Shown: piece after piece, positions 23,306-36,050 of the stretch
How positions within the stretch are numbered: the stretch's first letter is position 1
Layout: the number at the start of each line of letters is the position of its first letter
Origin: Papio anubis
Lineage: Eukaryota; Chordata; Mammalia; Primates; Cercopithecidae
NCBI RefSeq assembly: GCF_008728515.1
Contig: NC_044996.1
Location: forward strand, 125,807,610 to 125,871,609
Reading direction: 5' to 3'
Length of the DNA stretch: 64,000 nucleotides
The notes under the pieces: model-generated
Told to the model about the DNA's origin: nothing
Seen by the model: only the letters and a program-made list of their open reading frames with translations
Databases searched by the model: none
Program-made: the position numbers and the translations under genes

Positions 23306-24537
23306 ATGTTCTATAGGTCCTTCTCAGTGCAGCCTATTAGGAGGCACATGATGTCAATTTGTCCTGTGATTAGCAATGTTAACTTGGATCACTTGAGTAA
23401 GGCTATATCTGCCAACTCTCTTCATTCTAAGGGGACCATTTTCCTTTTGTAACTGTGGGGAGATAATAATCTGTGGGGAGATACTTTGAGATTTTGTAAA
23501 TATCTTAACCCCCAACAAGCTTTCGCCCAGTGGTTTTAGCAACCATTGATTCTTCCCAGAATCAATTATTACTATGATGGTTATAAAATGACTTTGTCTA
23601 TTTCTATCATTTCTCTATTTGTCAACGTTCTTTTGTTAAAAAAAGAGAAAAAAGGAGCTTTCACTTCTCACCCCATAACTATCTACCTGATCTTCTTTAG
23701 CTAGCTATCTAGCTACCCATTGAACATATCAATATGGACTCATGAATTTTTTTAATGAATAAATTATAACAAATTCCCTCAGTACCTACTGTATTGTCCC
23801 AACTTTGGCCAGTGGAAGCCCTGTCTAGCTGACTCCTGTATCCTTTTGAAATTATCCCTTAGATATTTGAGTACTTCATGAATTTTAGCACAACCAGATA
23901 TTTTAGTCTCACTTTGTATTTTCTTTGCTCTAGGCTTAGAAGAAGCCATTTTTCTATGGAGACCTAGTTCCTCTGGGGCTGCTATTTAGGAAGGCATCAG
24001 TAGTTAGTGAAAACTCCCTAGGCGATTTCAATATGCAGCAAAGAATAAGAGACATAGATTAGAGTCTTCCAAGGGGAAACCACCTGTTCCCACAAGGTGT
24101 TTTTTTTTTTTTTTTTTTTTTTTTAATCATCTGTTATTTGTGGTACTGATTTGTTGCTGAGATTTAGATTTTCATGAGTATTATTCAAGAGATAGCTTTA
24201 AATGCAGGTCCCTGGCCCCAACTCCAAAGAATGAGTTCAGTAGTTCTGCCCTGCATTTTAACAGTCTGGTGCAGGTGGTCCCCAGGCCATATGTGTAGAA
24301 AATCCCAGAAGTAACCCTGGAAACTGGGAATTAGGGGTTTCTTTTGATTTTCCTCTTTTGCTTTTTATCAGTGGTTTCTCCCTTTCAATATGATTTCAGA
24401 ATACTGCCACGTTCCCCAGGTATGTGGTAAGGATCTAGTTGATTAATTTGATGGATTATTTGAAAATATCAGATGATTTAAACCCTTGTAGCTTTACTCT
24501 TGTTCCATCATGGGGAATTGGGGATGTAAAAAAAAGA

Positions 24538-24564
24538 GGTGGGGGGGTGGGGGTGGAGGGTGGG
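24538..24564 (+). repeat. G-rich quadruplex-type tract
   Basis: Four or more G-runs: GGGGGGG, GGGGG, GGAGGG and GGG, separated by single T bases. Confidence 0.7.
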
Positions 24565-25009
24565 AAGCTCTATAAGTGTTGAAGTTTTCAGTTGACCCAA
24601 AACTTTTTTCATCCAATACATTATTTGTTATTAGTATATTTTCACGGACACTGAATGAATGGGCCTAGTAAATTTCACATGCTGTAAGATCCTAGGATGT
24701 AGCCTCTAAAATATAGATGTATGTGCTGTTTTGGGGACTGGGTCATGACACTATAGTCAGTTTCTGCTATTTCCTTTTCTGAGAAGGCAGTTGCATTGCC
24801 TCCCCATCTAACCAGCTTTATTTTATTAAATCTGGGGCCTGTAGGGACCAAGTGCCCAGCAGCTATAAGCAAAAGCTCCTGATTTGTGGTTTTTTGCTTC
24901 CTGGTTCCACCTTTCAAACAAATACCATGTTAGTGTAGCTAGTTCCTTCTGTGATCTCAACACCCAGGACTGAGAATGCTTAAGAACAGTCAGATGTGGG
25001 AGGGAGATA

Positions 25010-25212
25010 GTGCTTCTGGAGCTGCATTGCCTGGTTTGAAATCCTCTGGTAGAATATGTGATCTCTATGTGCCTCCAAGGTCTTCTTGTCTGTAAAAAGG
25101 GGGTTAGTAATCTATCCCGGAGGTTCAGTGTGAGGATTAAATGGGGTAGCATATGTAAAGTGCTTAGCAGTCTATGGCACATAGCAGGTGCTCAATAAAT
25201 GTTACTATTTTA
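25010..25212 (-). mobile_element. MIR SINE (antisense)
   Basis: GTGTGAGGATTAAATGGGGT, then TGTAAAGTGCTTAGCAGTCT and GCACATAGCAGGTGCTCAAT, AAATGTTACTATTTT are the well-known antisense MIR end. Confidence 0.85.
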
Positions 25213-25352
25213 TTAAACAGTAAGTGGTCACAAATGAAAGATGACCATGGGGTCTAGTGAGAGAGTTGAGGGTGTGCTGTCTCAGTTATCATTAGATCGG
25301 CTATTGTGATATCACAGTGCTTGTGATCAACTAACCCTTATTTCTCTTAATG

Positions 25353-26061
25353 CAGTTGTTCCCCCCTTATCCGTGGGGGCTACATTTCAAGACCCCTAGT
25401 GGGTGCCTGAAACTGTGGATAGTGCCAAGCCCTATATATACTTTGTATTTACCTATACATACATATCTATGAGAAAGATTAATTTATAAATTAAGTGCAG
25501 GAAGAGATTAACACCAATAAAAAAACACTAATAATAATGTACAACACTAACAATATACTATAATAAAAGTTATGGGAATGTGTTCTCTTTCTCTCAAAAT
25601 ATCTTATTGTACTGTACTTAGCCTTCTTATGATGGTGTGAGATGATAAAATGCCTACATGATGTAATCAAGCGAGGTGAATGATGTAGGTATTGTGACGT
25701 AGTGTTCGGCTACTATTGACCTTCTGATGATCTGTCAGAATGAGGATCATCTGCTTTGAGTGATCCTGGATCGTGGAGTCACAACGCTGTCTGTGGTTGG
25801 ATGTAAGGAGCAAACAGTATCAGTGACTCAGGGGCAGGGAACATCTACAGCGTGGAGACACTGGACAAATGGATGATTCACATTCACAGACAGGATGCAG
25901 CAGGATGGCATGAGGTTTCATCACACTACTCAGAATGACATGCAATTGAAAAGTTATGAATTGTTTATTTCTGGAATATTCCACTTAATATTTTTGGACC
26001 TCAGGTGACCACAGGTAACTAAATTGCAGAACGTGGAACTGTTGATAAGGGGGGACTACTG
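25353..26061. mobile_element. Complete Tigger-type (TcMar) DNA transposon, non-autonomous
   Basis: About 709 bp with terminal inverted repeats: CAGTTGTTCCCCCCTTATCC on the left, GATAAGGGGGGACTACTG on the right. The interior (ATTAATTTATAAATTAAGTG, TATTGTACTGTACTTAGCC, GATAAAATGCCTACATGATG) matches a familiar human Tigger MITE. The right flank keeps the TA expected of this family; the left has TG. No transposase ORF remains. Confidence 0.85.
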
Positions 26062-26579
26062 TAAAAATTCCACACCTAGTTCATTTGGACATGAAGGTGG
26101 TGGCTCAAACTGAGGGATTCCAAACCTCAGGCATGGGCAAGTCGTAAGTTTTTTTCCTTTAGTTTATGTGAGCTATTGAAATGAGGTGGCATTGTCCTCT
26201 CCTTACCTCTTTAAGGAAGGTCAAGACTCACTAGTAAACATCAGTGAAATTCCAGGAAGAGGGAAAAAATGACAAATGACTTTCTCAGACTTCCTTAAGT
26301 TTAAGATGGATGAATGCAACAGAAATACAATTTCTCCCAACTTCAAGCATCCCCCTTGAACTGGGTTGTAGGTCAGGTGGTACTGACAAACAAATTCAAA
26401 TCCGTGACAAGCTATAGTTGAGGCCTCGAAAAGCAGCATTCCAGGAGTTTGGGGCTCTCTGTAATGAGAGATCCATGGCAGAGACCTAAGTGACGTGGTA
26501 CAGTGTTGTAGGAAGCAGTTGAGTACAGATTGCAGAGAATTTGGCACAAAATGTGAATTGAATTAGTTTATCCAGCACT

Positions 26580-26692
26580 AGAGAGAGAACTATGAACTTA
26601 GGCTAAGGAAATGCTGCCACTTACTAGCTTGGTGACCTGGGGTAAGTCATTGAGTCCTGGATTCCTCATTTGCAAAATGATTGCCCATTCTG
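26580..26692 (-). mobile_element. MIR SINE fragment (antisense)
   Basis: GCCACTTACTAGCTTGGTGA, then GTAAGTCATTGAGTCCTGG and CTCATTTGCAAAATGATTGC. Confidence 0.7.
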
Positions 26693-28250
26693 GCTTTTAT
26701 TTTTTAACTCATGTGGTTGGCAGGAGGAGAGGATGATGGATATCGGAAGTGATTGTGAGCTATCCCAATGCGAGGGCGAATGACTGTGCTTGGCGTCAGG
26801 TCAGGTGATCTTTACCATCAGCCATCTCTGGGTCCCTCCCCTGTGCCCTCTGTAGGGCTTACTGTTGGCAGTGAGCTTTATAGGACTTTATGCCATCAAA
26901 AGAGTAACAGTCATGAGGCTCTTAAGAAGGATGGTCTAGCCTGGCAGAGAGAAACTAGTGAAGACATCATTCTTCTGACACCAGGCAGGCCTTTATGGAA
27001 GTCCGATGCAGAGATTTGGTTTAAGAGCAGTCTGATTATTCTGTTTCAGGTCCTGCATCCATTGGGTTAGTCTTTTCTCTAAGAGTAGATCACTCTCCTT
27101 TGCCATTTGTGCAGTGTTGGATCAGATGCTACTTTTTACAGAGGGTTTTTTGAAGATATGAACTTACATACAACTGTAAGTTTTATGGCTTCAGCTAACA
27201 CTAGATCTTCAGATGGTGTTATTTGAAGTCACTTTGGTCAGGACTTTGACTTCTGTGGTTGTGAGTGTTGGTTTTCAGACGTTTGTCATTTCACTTGTTT
27301 CATGTTCAGATTTGTGTCTGCAGAGTTTGCTTTTAACATAACATCTAGCAAATGAAAGCCCTTTAAAGATTGATAGTAGAACTTCATCTTAAGAAGTGTC
27401 TATGGGGCCAGGGGAGTTGCAGGGGTCAGGAATGGGGTACCAAGATTGCTTTGTAATCTAGACCTTCTTTGCTAGAATGAGAAATCCGTATCTTTTTTGG
27501 TACAGAGTACTTGATTTGCCTTCCATTGTGTGGGAAGCCATGGAATAGTGGTGGTGTTCTTTGCATCGGAATACCCATTCCTCCTGATTTTCCTCCTTGG
27601 AAAAGCAAGTTGGAGTGGGCCCTCTGTCCTAGGGAGACCCAAGCCCTCCTTGGGGTTGCACTACTTAGCCTGTTGACAGTGCCATCAGCACCTAGGAATT
27701 GGCCTGGAAGCGCTGTGTTTGTTCTTAAGACCCAGAGGCTTGTAATTTTGCACAAAAGGGTGAGAATATTTGTGGAGTCACCAAAGATGTGATTAGACAA
27801 CATACCGATTCTGAACTTCTGCCCTCTTCTCTCTATTCAACTCTGTTCTTGCTTAGTGAGGTACAGGTGAGAAAAATGGAACAGAGGGAACTAGGCCGCC
27901 GGCTTTTGAAATATATTGATCAGGGCACACATCCGATGTAGCACAGAGACCTTCCCCTTTGTATGATGTCATCCTGCATCGGGGCCTTAATGTGCCCTCT
28001 GATCACCTCTGCATGGACTTCCTTTCTCAGAGAAAAGATTAGAAAAGAAAAAGAATCCCTGTAGGCAGTACCCAAAAATAATTTAAGCATTTCTAAATGT
28101 GTTTCTTTGAAGTCATTGATCCCTTTGGTTTTCTAGGCCATGCAGTGGCATGAAGGAATGGTGTGAGGCGGTCAGCTATGAACGACAAACTTCTGAGCAA
28201 TGTTGGTCTCACTTCCTATCTCCCATCCGCCTCCCTGGCTTGGGCCTCCA

Positions 28251-28281
28251 CTGTCTGTCTGTCTGTCTGTCTGTCTGTCTC
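28251..28281. repeat. (CTGT)n tetranucleotide array
   Basis: More than seven uninterrupted CTGT units; a likely polymorphic marker. Confidence 0.93.
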
Positions 28282-29125
28282 ACCCTTACCCCTATACATG
28301 TTCTTTCTCCACATAGTGCACATCTGTGGTATGGATGTGCTGTGGACAGTTGTGTCTGTACTTGAACCAGCTCTAAGCCAGGGTCTCCCAGATGGGCCAC
28401 GCTGGGTGAGTGAGATGTTGTAACCTTGAGTGTCCTCTGGTCGAGTGAAGTGTGGCCCTGACTCTTATCTTGATTTGTCTGGCTTGGTTCTGTGTAAGCA
28501 GTCAGGGATCCTGTTAATGGATCCCCTGGGACAGAGGGAATAGGACAGACGTGGATTTGTTGAATCCTGTGGGGCATTTGAAATGGTACCAAGAGCAGGC
28601 TGAAATCTAATCAGCCTTCACTTATCAGGCTTGAGTTCCCGTATGTTGAAAGGGTGATGATTAGTAAGAAAAAGGCCAGGATACTTTATCTTTCCTTTGC
28701 ACATTTAGAAAAATCCTCTCTGCCTCGCTAGCATTAGAAGCAGACCATTCTTTTTTCTCTACCACATCACATCAGCTTCCATTAAAAATCAATAGCAGCA
28801 AATATAAAGCCCCATCCATGGAAAACCGTTTAAGGCAACACTGTGCTCCAGTGCTTCAGGGGTGGGGTATTTGCCTTCTGCACCAATGGATCGGTTTCTC
28901 ATATCCATGCCTTTCTGACCCAGCAGCTTTTAAAAGACCAAGAAGCATTGCTCTGCTTTCTACTGCCTCTCTCTAAGAGACCAGGGCTGCCGTGCCTCTA
29001 GCCATGTCCCAGAGAGCTATTTGAGACAAGTCAGCTTAATTTGCCTGCATGCCTAGGAAGCCTCTCTTTAAAAATCTAATTTGGGGAGAAGAGCTGTCTC
29101 TAAATATTTTGCTTTTCCCATCCAG

Positions 29126-29229
29126 GCGAGCGACGGAGGCGCCGGTGCCAGGTGGCTTTCAGCTACCTGCCCCAGAATGATGATGAACTTGAGCTGAAAG
29201 TTGGTGACATCATAGAGGTGGTAGGAGAG
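29126..29229 (+). CDS. SH3KBP1: SH3KBP1 exon A: N-terminal half of SH3 domain 2
   Basis: This 104-bp exon enters in phase 1: its first two bases, GC, complete a Gly codon begun in the previous exon. It encodes an arginine-rich run (ERRRRRCQ) followed by [19 protein letters not shown] and IIEVVGE. The first part is the ALYDY-like strand. NDDELE is the acidic RT loop that contacts the basic residue of PxxxPR ligands. The exon corresponds to about residues 96-130 of human CIN85 (numbering from memory). The acceptor is TCCCATCCAG|GC and the donor GAG|GTAAGC. The exon ends on a codon boundary. The SH3 fold is completed by exon B, 11.4 kb downstream. If the intron is retained, the frame runs to a stop at 29353-29355. 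A TGCATG lies about 75 bases upstream at 29046-29051. Confidence 0.95.
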
Positions 29230-30759
29230 GTAAGCAACCCGGCCGGGCAGTGCAGTGGCCTCGAATGGGCTGTCATAGTCACTGCTTACCCACCCATGAA
29301 AACGCCTTGCTGCAGACTCACAGGCTGTTTGGTCTTGAAATTAGGGATCCTCTAGTTGAGTCTCCTGTCTGAGAAAATGGCTTTCCCCAGAGGAATGCCC
29401 CCAAGCCAGCTGAGTTCAAACCTGGGGCCATTGGAAAGCATTGTCTCTGACACAGCTTACTAAATACCTCTGAATTTCCAACCCGGTGCCACCAAGTTTT
29501 CTCTTCTACTTGAATTGATCATAGACTCTGGGTATCCAGAGTGACCCAGATCCATCTTTAGAGCATGGATTTAGTATTTATTGTGGGGGACATTGTGGAT
29601 TTAGAGGGCAAAAAAAAGAAGTGAAATTTCTTAGAAGACGTAGTATGTAGCAGATGTGACAAAGTTCTTTAAGCGTTAGCCCATTTCCTCAGCCCACACA
29701 GTTTATTGTGTGGGATGAGGAAGGAGGATCAAGAGACCCTAGAAGAGGCAGGGTTGACGGCCAAGCCTGGTCCCTGTGATTGGAGACCCTCACTCTTCTT
29801 GCTGTACCACATTCTCTTGTTCCTGCTAGTGAAATGTCCCTCCAGATTCCCTTAGGCCCAAGGGATCCTGGGTTTTAGGCTTAGAACCTTATCATTCATT
29901 CTGATTCTACAGTTGTGTCTATATGTAGAAACACAGTTTTCTAATTGCTTATTGTTTGCTGATGCCCTCTGACCTTACAGAAACCCACAATTCATAGAAA
30001 AGGAAGCTAGAAGTTGAGGAGGACCTTAAGGGAACTGTCATGGGGGTGGAAGTGGCAGGGGTGATGCTAGAAGCCAGATTTCCTAACTCGTACATAACCT
30101 AATGTGAGCCTGTGTCAGAGTTTTATTTAACTCATTAATGAAGGGATCTGTAAGATGGTAAGGCTGGCCTGAAGAAAATTGTGAAAGAACAAAGATAATG
30201 ACTGAAAAAAAATATTTAAGATTGCTAAGTTACATGCATAACTACATAGTGCCCTACAGTGCAATAAAACTGTGACCTTTGAGGTTATCTTTTTTAGGGT
30301 ACAAATCCTTTGCATTTCTGCTCGTCAAAATTTATTTTTGTTACTACCTGGCAGGAATCATTTGCAGTGCTCTCACTTTTCACCAGTTAACATCCACAGT
30401 AACAGAGTTGTAAACTAGCCTCATAAATAGTAAATAGTGTGCCAAGCAGAGATACATGTCCCTCCAGAAGCAATTAATGGGGTCCCCAGTGTGGCACTGG
30501 GAGGGCATGCAGGAACCCCTTTTACCTACTTTCAAATTTTGGATAATTAACATGTCATTCATCCTTTTTTACCCCTGGTGGCAAGCAGGGCACATAGGAG
30601 ACATTTATTGAAAGTTAAATGAGTGAAAAAAATGAATGGACAACAGAGAACATTTATTTCAGTGGTAGAATGACAAATTTCTTAAGGCTGTAACCATGGA
30701 AAGAAATTCCAGAAGAAAAAATAAACAGATGTGACTAATAAGAAAAATGGTTAAGATTT

Positions 30760-31335
30760 TGGTATGAATTGAAGGTAGTCCAGCTAAAGAAAGACAACAA
30801 TAAATAGGAAAACATTTGCAATAAATTATGACAAAAGTTATTATATATGTAGTATGTGAAAATATTAGGAAGCTCTTATAACAATGATAAATTATAGATA
30901 AATTTGCCATAAACACAGAACCCAGACGGAGAAAAATATCTTAACCACAAGAAAATGTTCTGCTTGGCTGTTAATTAAATAAATACAAATTAAGACAATA
31001 ATGGGTTTTTACTTATGAAAATCCGAAGAAAATATTTAGTGGTAAGGCTATTGGCAAGGCGTAGAAGAACTGGTGAATTTGTATGTCTGTGTTATCCTTA
31101 TGTGAAGCTATTTGGCAAGGTATGTCAAGAGCTATAAATATCTGAATAACACTTTTTGACTCAGTGATCTCGTTCCTGAGAATTTATTCACAGAAACTGA
31201 TTGATGATAGAAGAAACATGTGAAACGTGTTAATTACAGCAGTATTTGTGATAATGAAAAATAATCAAGAAGGAAAATTAAGATGTATTTTCCAGGTAGA
31301 ACATTGTGAAGCCATTAAGATGGTAAACACAGGTT
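30760..31335 (+). mobile_element. Old L1-like sequence
   Basis: AATAAATACAAATTAAGACAATAATGGG, GGCTATTGGCAAGGC and TGACTCAGTGATCTCGTTCC...TTATTCACAGAAACTGA follow the order of an ancient L1 3' ORF2 region. Strongly diverged. Confidence 0.5.
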
Positions 31336-31339
31336 TTTA

Positions 31340-31510
31340 AATATGTATTTGTTATGATACTTTGCATTGTAATTATCTGTTATATTCTACTAAGCTGAGA
31401 GCTTTTCAATGGCAGGGACCTGATTTTTGTCTATTTTTATATTTGTGGTACCTGGAATAGTGCCTGAAACCTAATATGCACTTTAATAAATGCTTGCTGA
31501 ATAAGTAAAT
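31340..31510 (+). mobile_element. L2 LINE 3' end
   Basis: AGCTTTTCAATGGCAGGGACC, then GGAATAGTGCCTGAAACC and AATAAATGCTTGCTGAATAA with a GAATGAAT-type tail. Confidence 0.7.
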
Positions 31511-32367
31511 GAATCAATGGAAATACAAAAATAGTTTTTTTGCAAATTGAACAAATCAGAACACAAAACTGCATACACTAGGATAAAACCATGTAAAATA
31601 TATCTATATGCTTGTGATCAAATACTGAAAGGGAACAAGAATTGAAAATGCTTCTGTCATAGAAGATGACTTTTCTTTTCATGTTGTAATAATGCATTAA
31701 GAAAAACCACAAGTCAAGACAAGGAAAATGATTAATACATTTCTCAGAAATATTGCCCACTTTTGCCTGCCTATTGGCTGCAGAGAAACTGAATGTTGAT
31801 TGCATAAAGGAGAGAGAGGAGCGCTGGCAGAGCTGTTACTGGATTTGCCTAGAGGCTGATAGGCCTTTGCCATCATCTACAATACCAGCCTCCTTTCTAT
31901 TATTCACTGCCAGCTAAATCCTGCTCGTCATTCTGGACTTGCTTCAAGTAGGAAAAAGGAAAAAATAACCATATAGTCTATGATATTTACATAAAACAAA
32001 ATGTGTAAAGGCTGGCCTTTTAATCCAAAGTTTTAAAATATCATCAAAAATTCCCCATTGTTCCAGTTTACTTGTTATATTGCAGAGACTGGGCCCTTGT
32101 CACTGTATAATATAAAATCTGTCCTTTTCTCTTGTAGTGAATGTTATATAAATGCTAATGATAGCTCTTCTCTAATTCCACTGATGATTAAAAATAAACA
32201 GAAAAAGGCAATAAACAAAAACCCCTAAATCACAGAGACAGATCAAGGCAAGAACATAATAGTTTTGCAATACTGTAGGATTAATCTATTAATAAAATAT
32301 AACATGTATTGTATGTGTGTAATATTTTTATTGATTAATAGATGGATTTCTCTAATTTTGCAAAGCT

Positions 32368-32369
<2 letters not shown>

Positions 32370-32415
<46 letters not shown>
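32370..32415. repeat. (CA)n microsatellite
   Basis: About 23 uninterrupted CA units, followed by a T-rich stretch. Confidence 0.95.
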
Positions 32416-32417
<2 letters not shown>

Positions 32418-33464
32418 TTTTTCTCTTTTTGCCCCGACAGATAAGCCTTAGGAGGATTTTGAATTTACGGACTAGTTTTTTTGAAAGAGTTGAATCAAGT
32501 AGGGAATCCTAAAGTCCTAAAACATCTGCCTTAATATCTAATTTTAGCTTAAAATATCAAAATGAATATTCGTTCATCATTTATCAATACAATCTTATGA
32601 CATAGGGCCAAGGCCACTTCCCTAAATATGGGTTTGCTGGTTTGAGTTCCATCTATCTCTGCATCCATGGTGCATCCTCGATGATTCCCACTGGGTTCCA
32701 TCTCAAGTTCTAGAGCCGCACCCCCCACCACTCACCCCTTACCTTCTTTAGTTGTCTCCTTCACACCAAATGTGGCAATGGTTTTTTTTAAAACCTTCAG
32801 ATCATTACCTTTATCCTTCCTCACCACCAACTCTTTCTCTTCACACCTGTATATTTTTGTGCAATTTAACCAAATGTGTGCTACCAACAATGAGCAAGAG
32901 ACTTAAGCAGGTTTAGGTAGAAACAACTTTGACCCTTGGTCGGGTGAACAGCTTGCTCATCTGGCAGGAGTGAGTCTACCAGCCCTGACTGCTCAGCCTG
33001 AGCCAGCCTCCAAAGCATGGTTTAGGGAAGGAAGGGAGTGCTTAGGGCAGTGTGGGGATAGTGGAGTTGGCAAAGCAAGGTGCCTGCCAAGAAAGCACCT
33101 GCCATGCTTCTAGCTCCTGGCTGGAGAGTGATGGTTGTGCTGTGAAAAGAAATCATCATTGTGAACCCAAAGGAACCAGACTGCCAATTCAAAAGGAAAG
33201 TAGCAGGCTGTGAATTCCTGGATTGATATTTTTAAAGAAATCATTGTGAATACACACTGGGTCATTTTTATCCTGAATGGAGAAGACAAATAAATACAGG
33301 CAAAGTTCTAATTATAGGAAGAACAGAGATGGCATGTGAATGAGATTTATAGGAGAAATAGCATTTGAAGGCCCCTGGAATTTTTATGTGGGCTTTTTGG
33401 CCTATGATGTGTTTTTTTGTTGTTGTTATTTTGTTGTTGTTGTTGTTGTTTTTGAAAAGTGTAT

Positions 33465-33782
33465 AAGCCACTTTTTTTTTTTTTTGAGATGGAGTCTTGC
33501 TCTGTCACCCAGGCTGGAGTTCTGTGGCATGATCTCGGCTCACTGCAAGCTCCGCCTCCCGGGTTCACACCATTCTCCTGCCTCAGCCTCCTGAGTAGCT
33601 GGGACTACAGGTGCCTGCCGCCACACCTGGCTGATTTTTTTTGTATCTTTTTTAATAGAGACGGGGTTTCACCATGTTAGCCAGGATGGTCTTGATCTCC
33701 TGACCTTGTGATCCACCCGCCTCGGCCTCCCAAAGTGCTGGTATTACAGGTGTGAGCCACCGCACCTGGCCGAAGCCACTTT
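33465..33782 (-). mobile_element. AluY-like element with TSD
   Basis: An antisense Alu lies at about 33475-33772, with AAGCCACTTT at 33465-33474 and 33773-33782. GCAAGCTCCGCCTCCCGGGT marks an AluY type. It follows a (GTT)n stretch at 33418-33450. Confidence 0.9.
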
Positions 33783-35794
33783 GTTTTTCTATGTTATCTA
33801 GAGCCTGGGAAAGGAGCCACTTTTCCTCTTGTGTTGGATTAGCTTGGTCTTAGCCAGTCTCTCAGTCATGGCTCAAGGGATGTTCAAAGATTCTTGTTTT
33901 TATGTGTTCTTTATGGTTACTTTTCCCAGTGGCCCCCAGTCAGGCTGGCTTAAAGCCTAACCTGGTTTTGTGGCTTGCAAAGATGATAACTTCCATTTTT
34001 GAAGTACTTCTGCATCTTCCTTCTTGTGCCCATAGAAGATTTGGTACACTTAGCTAGAGTTAAATAGGCCCTTGAACTTCATCAGAACTTTAAATCAGTC
34101 AGACAACTTTTGTGGGTGTGGATAGGCAGTCCATCCTCATGTCATTTTTTGCCCATGGGAAGTCAAGTTTATTCAAACGCTGATCAGTTAATAGGTGATC
34201 GAAGCATACCGAAGTTCTTACCTGTTAAGATATCGCCTTGCTTTAGAAGGGTTTGTATCTCTTTGCAAAAAAATAAAAATAAATAAATATAAAATATCTG
34301 CTTATTGGAATTTGAAAATCCATAGAGCTTGGGCTGTTCTACAATTACTTCTCCAAATAACTTTTACATGTTTACATGAACGCCTCTGATTTCCTAATGT
34401 GCAGAGATGGTAAAACATTCATATTAAGGAGAAGGAAGCCGTGTTTAGAAGAGAAAGTTGATTAGATTTGAATCATCAGCATACAAAACAGGCCACAATC
34501 ATATAAAAGTAACATATTTGCAAGTTTAAAGGTATTTATAATAGATTTGCATAGCTGTGGGATTTATCAAATATTTCAGTGCTTACACTCTGAGAGAAAC
34601 TGTGTTTACTGAGATTCAGAGATTGATTGAATAGAACCTGTCTCTTGAAACATGTTAAGTCTAGTGAGGGAGGGCAAGATATACACAGTTAAGGTAACTG
34701 CCTACCCAAGATGTTACCAAAGTGGCAAATGATGGCATTGACGAATGAGAGAGGAATATAAAAATAGGAGTAGTCACAGAAGGTGAAGAAGATGCTTTGT
34801 AGAATAGATGAGATTTCAACTGAATATGCAAATGGTGAGTGGTATTTTTGTTAGGTGCTGGAGGAAGGAGGACATGGTGTTAGTAGAGCCTTGCTCTGCA
34901 GTAGGGGAGGACCTGTGAACCTTTGGGACAGGTATAGGTTATAGAAAGCAAGTGCTGGTGGATGCAATGAAATGGGGTTGAGATCAAAGTTATAGCGCTG
35001 GCCACACTGAACTTTCAAAGGAGCACCTGTTTAAAGATTCCTAATCTAGGGATTTCCCAGGTGAATATATCCCCATAACCATTTTCTCACCTGGAAATAG
35101 TGATGGGAGAAAACTTGAGGATCTTGATTCATCAGAAAGGTTATCTTGCTGGCTTGTGTTACCATTTATTCATATTTTTTAATTGGAATGATAGAAAGAC
35201 CTTAGCATTGGACTCACTTAGGAATTTGGGGACCTGTGGCTGTTTTTGAAGGACAAGATTATCAAGCACTGCTGAAGGAAGTTTCCAAAAGCTCTACCAG
35301 AAACCCTTTCCACTCTGATGAAAAATCATGGATGTTGCTCTGTCTTGTTGGGCAGCTGGCCGAAGTCTTAAATAGAAATTGTATATGTTTTCTTAAATGA
35401 CTTCCCTTCCAGTTACTCTACAGATTTCTCTTTGAGGGCCCCCTCTCATGTAGAATAGCCTTGTTCTCAGAAAAGTGAGGGGAGGGAATGAAAATCAACT
35501 TCTCTATGTGAATGAAATGTTCTGGCCCAGCCAGAAAGAGGTAATCATACAATGAACTACACAGGAACTGGGGGAAAACATTGGTCCAGCCATTTAGGAC
35601 CTAGATAATGCTTGTTTATATTTGACATAGCCAGCTTTCTCACATCCTCTGAAATTGAAAATAATGTAGGTGTTTATGCCTTCAGGAAATGCCCCCCTTA
35701 AAGATATACTTTTTTTCACCAATTCTACTGATAGAAAAACATATTTACCAGAAACAGTTTGTATTTTCAACAATATTTAAAAAGTTAAAATTAT

Positions 35795-36050
35795 GTCTCA
35801 GCACATTTATATGAAGTTCTAGAAGAAGTAAAATGAATCAAAGGTGATAGAAATCAGATTAATGATTGCTTGGAGGTGGATTGACTAGGAAGGGGCACAG
35901 GGAACTTTCTGGAGTGATGAAAATGCTCTGTATGTTAATAGAGGCGTTGGCTACAATGGGCATTTATCAAAACTAATCAGCTTGTATTGTTAAGTTCTGT
36001 GCATTTATGTAAATTATACTTCAATTTTAAAAAAGCTTTAAAAGCTATCT
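35795..36050 (+). mobile_element. Old L1 3' end (L1M type)
   Basis: GAAGTTCTAGAAGAAGTAAAA, GGGGCACAGGGAACTTTCTG, GAGTGATGAAAATGCTCTG and GTAAATTATACTTCAATTTT. A short similar piece (ATTTATATGAAGTTCTAGAA) recurs at about 36865-36895. Confidence 0.7.

Larger units (their letters stand above)
1..29125 (+). other. SH3KBP1: SH3KBP1 intron upstream of exon A (partial)
   Basis: This is the non-coding sequence before exon A, ending in a pyrimidine-rich stretch and CCCATCCAG. The preceding coding exon (linker between SH3A and SH3B) was looked for by eye and not found. Besides the repeats listed separately, I see no gene or recognisable element in these longer stretches: 462-1129, 2896-4328, 4429-6290 (a possible weak MIR at about 5640-5760), 7807-8284, 9448-10200, 10953-11320, 11541-12299, 14846-16371, 16523-18070 (an AT-rich possibly conserved block at 17560-17760), 23315-25010, 26062-26579 and 26693-29125. 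About 12470-12830 and 18120-18400 look like very decayed L1-type sequence. A stretch at about 8285-8590 resembles an ancient interspersed repeat I cannot name. Confidence 0.8.
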
